Positions 61,601 to 64,000 of a stretch of DNA of 64,000 nt are shown here, piece after piece; position 1 is the first letter of the stretch, and each line of letters opens with the position of its first letter. Position numbers and translations under genes: made by a program. The notes below the pieces were generated by a model that was not told the DNA's origin, did no database searches, and worked only from the letters and a program-made list of their open reading frames with translations. This stretch comes from Archangium lipolyticum (GTDB lineage Bacteria; Myxococcota; Myxococcia; Myxococcales; Myxococcaceae). The stretch lies in NCBI RefSeq assembly GCF_024623785.1, contig NZ_JANKBZ010000011.1:287960-351959 (forward strand), written 5' to 3'.

Positions 61601-64000
61601 ATGGTGAAGTTCCTGAAAGCCAAGGCCAGCACCGCCGCACTGGGCGTCAGCTTGCTCGGTGCCATTGTCGCCAGCCCAGCCGCCCACGGCACCGCCGCGG
61701 TCGATGGCGGTGCGAGTGTCGGCGTCCCCGCGGTACCTGATGCCACCCTCGCGCCCTTCGACCCGGCCATGGCTCAGGCGCCCACCATCGAACCCAACCC
61801 CAAGAACGTCGACTACCCGGTGCCCAGGGTCGGGTCGGTGTACTTCGTCTCGAACAACGGTGACGACGCCGCCGACGGGCGTTCGATCACCACGCCGTTC
61901 AAGACCCTGGGCCGAGCGCTGACCGTGGCCAAGGCGGGCCCCCGACCGGCGACCGTCGTCCTGCGGGCCGGCACCTACGAAGAAGGGGCCGAGGCGGCGG
62001 GCCCGATTGGCGCCTACAACATCGACTTCCCCGTCACGATCCAGCCCCACCGCAACGAGAAGGTCTGGATGAAGGGCAGTGTCATGGTCACGGGCTGGTC
62101 CTCGGTCGGGACCAACCGCTGGCGCCGCACCGGGTGGACCACCCGCTTCTGCCAGCGACCGACCGCAGGCGACAGCGACCGGTTCTGCAAGCACCCGTCA
62201 CTGAACAACCCGACCTACCCCATGGCCGGTGCCCAGGACATGGTGTTCCGCGATAATCAACCGCTGCGCCAGGTGGCGACCCTCGCCGAGGTGGGCCCTG
62301 GTCGGTTCTTCGTCGACACCTCGCTCGGACACCTCTACATCGGTGACTCGCCGACCGGTGCCAGGATCGAGGCATCGAATCGCGACCTGGCCCTGCGCGT
62401 CTCTGGCTGGGATCCGGGAACCGGAGGTAGCGGAACCGTCATCCAGGGGCTCGGGTTCAAGCACTACGCCTCCGAGCAGCAGACGGCGAATTGGTCGGCG
62501 GAGCGCCCGACAAAGGGAGGCGTCGTGCTGCTCGACAACGTCTCGAACACCCGGGTGGAGAACAACACCATCACGCAGTCCGCTTCCACCGCCCTCACCG
62601 CGGTGAAGGCCACCGGCGCGGTGATCCGCGGCAACGTGCTCGCGGAGAACGGCTATGTCGGCGCCAACATCACCGGTACCTCCGGCGGGCTGACCTTCGA
62701 CGGCAACCGCGTCTTCCGCAACAACACCGAAGGGCTGCACGACACCCTGACCGGTGGCGAGGCCGAGAGCGCCGCCGGGGTCAAGATCACCTCCACGTCG
62801 CCGTTGACCGTTCGGGACAACATCTTCGACCACAACGATGGCAGCGGTTTCTGGTGTGACCTGGATTGCGCCAACGCCACCATCACCCGCAACGTCAGTC
62901 GCAACAACATCGGGAACGGCATCTTCTACGAGGTCTCGCAGCAGGCGATCATCGCCTCCAACGTGCTGACCGGCAACACCGAAGCCGGGTTGTCCATCGG
63001 CGGGGCGGACGGGGTGCAGATCTACAACAACACGTTGTACGGCAACTCCGACACCCGACCCGGTGAGTTGTACGGTGCCGAGTTGGTCGTGTTCGACCTG
63101 CAACGACCCGGTTGCCCCCAGGAGGGGTGCGTCGAGCGGTGGCGGACCCGCAACGTGGTGATCAGGAACAACCTCACCGGCGGTGCGGGCTCGAGGCGGC
63201 TGTTCAACGCCTCCACGGGCGTCTCGAACCTGGCAGCTCGGGTGCCCGCCGACACCTTCATCACCGCCATGGATTACAACGGCTACCACCGGACGACCGC
63301 CGCCGGCGGCCCGCCCACGCCGACGACGTTCGCCGGATGGCTGCACCCCCGCCCGACGGCCCAGGGTGGCCCCTTCCACGTCGACCACGCCAGCCTGGCG
63401 TCGGTGCAGGCTTTCACCGCGGCCGAAGATCACGGCATGGCGTTCGATCAGGAGGCCGACCCCTTCTTCGTCGATGCGGCGAACGGCGACTTCTCCTTGC
63501 TGGCCAGTAGCCCGGCCCGGGCAAGCGGGGACCCGCTGCCGCCTGCTGTGGCCGCCGCCATCGGCGTGCCCGCCACCCCGGCACCCGTCGACCGGGGCGC
63601 GTTGGCGTGGCCGACGCTGCAACTGCGAGTACCGGCCTACGGATCGACGATCGGTGGCCCGGCCGTGGCCCTGGCCACCAACGTGCCGGACCCGGCGAGG
63701 GTGACCAGCGTCGAGTACCACGTCAACCGGGTCGGCTCCATGACGACGACGCAGGTGGGCTCGACGGTCAACCGGGGATTCGGATACGCCGTCGTCTGGA
63801 ACACGACCACCGTGGCCGACGGCCCGTATGAGATCCGAGCCCATGTCGTCAGGGTGGTGGGCACGACCCGCACGGCTGAGCCATCCCCTCATATTGGACC
63901 GAAAACTTCCCGGAAAACGGGTTGTTCGGCCAGCAATTCAACGAATCGAGCCATCAAGGGCAGAAGCGTGTCTTCGGGCATCATGGGAATGGCCTGGTAG
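61601..64000 (+). CDS. Secreted right-handed parallel beta-helix protein with chimeric 3' end
   Basis: A 799-residue protein: signal peptide ending SPAAHG, then a pectate-lyase-like parallel beta-helix (about 80-620) beginning VGSVYFVSNNGDDAADGRSI, with many N-N-T-I asparagine-ladder turns (VENNTITQSAST, IRGNVLAENGYVG, IYNNTLYGNSD). An Ig-like domain follows (about 670-758). The last 40 residues after TRTAEPS lose all protein character and end at TAG 63998-64000, while the same DNA reads as a plausible protein end on the other strand. The native 3' end therefore seems lost. The substrate is probably a polysaccharide. Confidence 0.78.
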   Translation: MVKFLKAKASTAALGVSLLGAIVASPAAHGTAAVDGGASVGVPAVPDATLAPFDPAMAQAPTIEPNPKNVDYPVPRVGSVYFVSNNGDDAADGRSITTPFKTLGRALTVAKAGPRPATVVLRAGTYEEGAEAAGPIGAYNIDFPVTIQPHRNEKVWMKGSVMVTGWSSVGTNRWRRTGWTTRFCQRPTAGDSDRFCKHPSLNNPTYPMAGAQDMVFRDNQPLRQVATLAEVGPGRFFVDTSLGHLYIGDSPTGARIEASNRDLALRVSGWDPGTGGSGTVIQGLGFKHYASEQQTANWSAERPTKGGVVLLDNVSNTRVENNTITQSASTALTAVKATGAVIRGNVLAENGYVGANITGTSGGLTFDGNRVFRNNTEGLHDTLTGGEAESAAGVKITSTSPLTVRDNIFDHNDGSGFWCDLDCANATITRNVSRNNIGNGIFYEVSQQAIIASNVLTGNTEAGLSIGGADGVQIYNNTLYGNSDTRPGELYGAELVVFDLQRPGCPQEGCVERWRTRNVVIRNNLTGGAGSRRLFNASTGVSNLAARVPADTFITAMDYNGYHRTTAAGGPPTPTTFAGWLHPRPTAQGGPFHVDHASLASVQAFTAAEDHGMAFDQEADPFFVDAANGDFSLLASSPARASGDPLPPAVAAAIGVPATPAPVDRGALAWPTLQLRVPAYGSTIGGPAVALATNVPDPARVTSVEYHVNRVGSMTTTQVGSTVNRGFGYAVVWNTTTVADGPYEIRAHVVRVVGTTRTAEPSPHIGPKTSRKTGCSASNSTNRAIKGRSVSSGIMGMAW
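63889..64000 (-). CDS. C-terminal end of an unidentified protein (runs off the window)
   Basis: Entering from the right edge, a minus-strand frame encodes 36 residues including MARFVELLAEQPVFREVFGP and ends at TGA 63891-63889. The helical, acidic-hydrophobic pattern is much more protein-like than the overlapping plus-strand translation. The family cannot be named from this fragment. If real, it means two genes now overlap tail-to-tail because of a past rearrangement. Confidence 0.35.
   Translation of the reverse strand, partial: YQAIPMMPEDTLLPLMARFVELLAEQPVFREVFGPI

Overview
The window is high-GC bacterial DNA that looks like a myxobacterium of the Cystobacterineae (Archangium/Cystobacter/Stigmatella type). 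The main pointers are two proteins with MYXO-CTERM-like tails (Gly/Cys motif, hydrophobic segment, Arg cluster), an MXAN_6640-type putative metalloprotease, a PLAT-lipoxygenase, a relic of an ELWxxDGT-repeat protein, a MxcK/MxcL-like siderophore gene pair, and many secreted lipoproteins and carbohydrate-active enzymes. I saw no rRNA, tRNA, CRISPR array, complete insertion sequence or phage module. The genus is inferred from protein families only.

Layout. 1-2.5 kb: end of a membrane protein gene, an ELWxxDGT relic and a YadG/YadH-like ABC exporter. 2.5-8.4 kb: PL3 pectate lyase, then a MxcL-like aminotransferase and MxcK-like MFS exporter behind a 16/19 Fur box, then a GH5 enzyme whose barrel is interrupted by a beta-rich module. 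8.7-12.5 kb: zinc-ribbon membrane protein, ketopantoate-reductase-like enzyme, alpha/beta hydrolase, small outer-membrane protein. 12.8-16.3 kb: lipoxygenase followed by a P450 lacking the oxygen-activating acid/alcohol pair. 16.3-26.5 kb: kelch-like lipoprotein, GH50-like enzyme, phosphoesterase, STAS-like protein, two MFS transporters, two LysR regulators and an imine-reductase-like enzyme. 26.6-28.6 kb: KptA and a second P450. 28.6-39.9 kb: a degradative block (GH2 with PA14 and LamG, GH5, Svx-like metalloprotease, GH6 with a CBM) plus a histidine phosphatase and a propeller lipoprotein. 40.1-44.6 kb: TetR with a third P450, a coupled 50-aa ORF/DUF952 pair, an anchored parallel beta-helix protein and a small secreted protein. 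44.7-50.6 kb: a Fur-box-fronted, tightly packed operon of DUF6607, TonB receptor, two HmuY-like lipoproteins and an anchored metalloprotease. 50.7-55 kb: RsbRD/PAS histidine kinase, O-methyltransferase relic, membrane-hairpin methyltransferase, SDR. 55-58.2 kb: periplasmic-propeller histidine kinase. 58.4-64 kb: Ig-like relic, GH114, polysaccharide deacetylase and a beta-helix protein whose 3' end looks chimeric.

How the genes fit together. Much of the region serves extracellular life: digestion of pectin, cellulose, other polysaccharides, biofilm polymers and protein. Two loci carry recognisable Fur boxes and look iron-responsive: the myxochelin-type pair and the HmuY operon. In the latter a secreted protease is genetically tied to heme capture, which is the strongest candidate here for an under-described system. 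The lipoxygenase/P450 pair resembles an oxylipin pathway. The pectate lyase and the unrelated Svx-like protease share a homologous promoter, leader and signal peptide, suggesting an expression/secretion cassette reused between unrelated enzymes.
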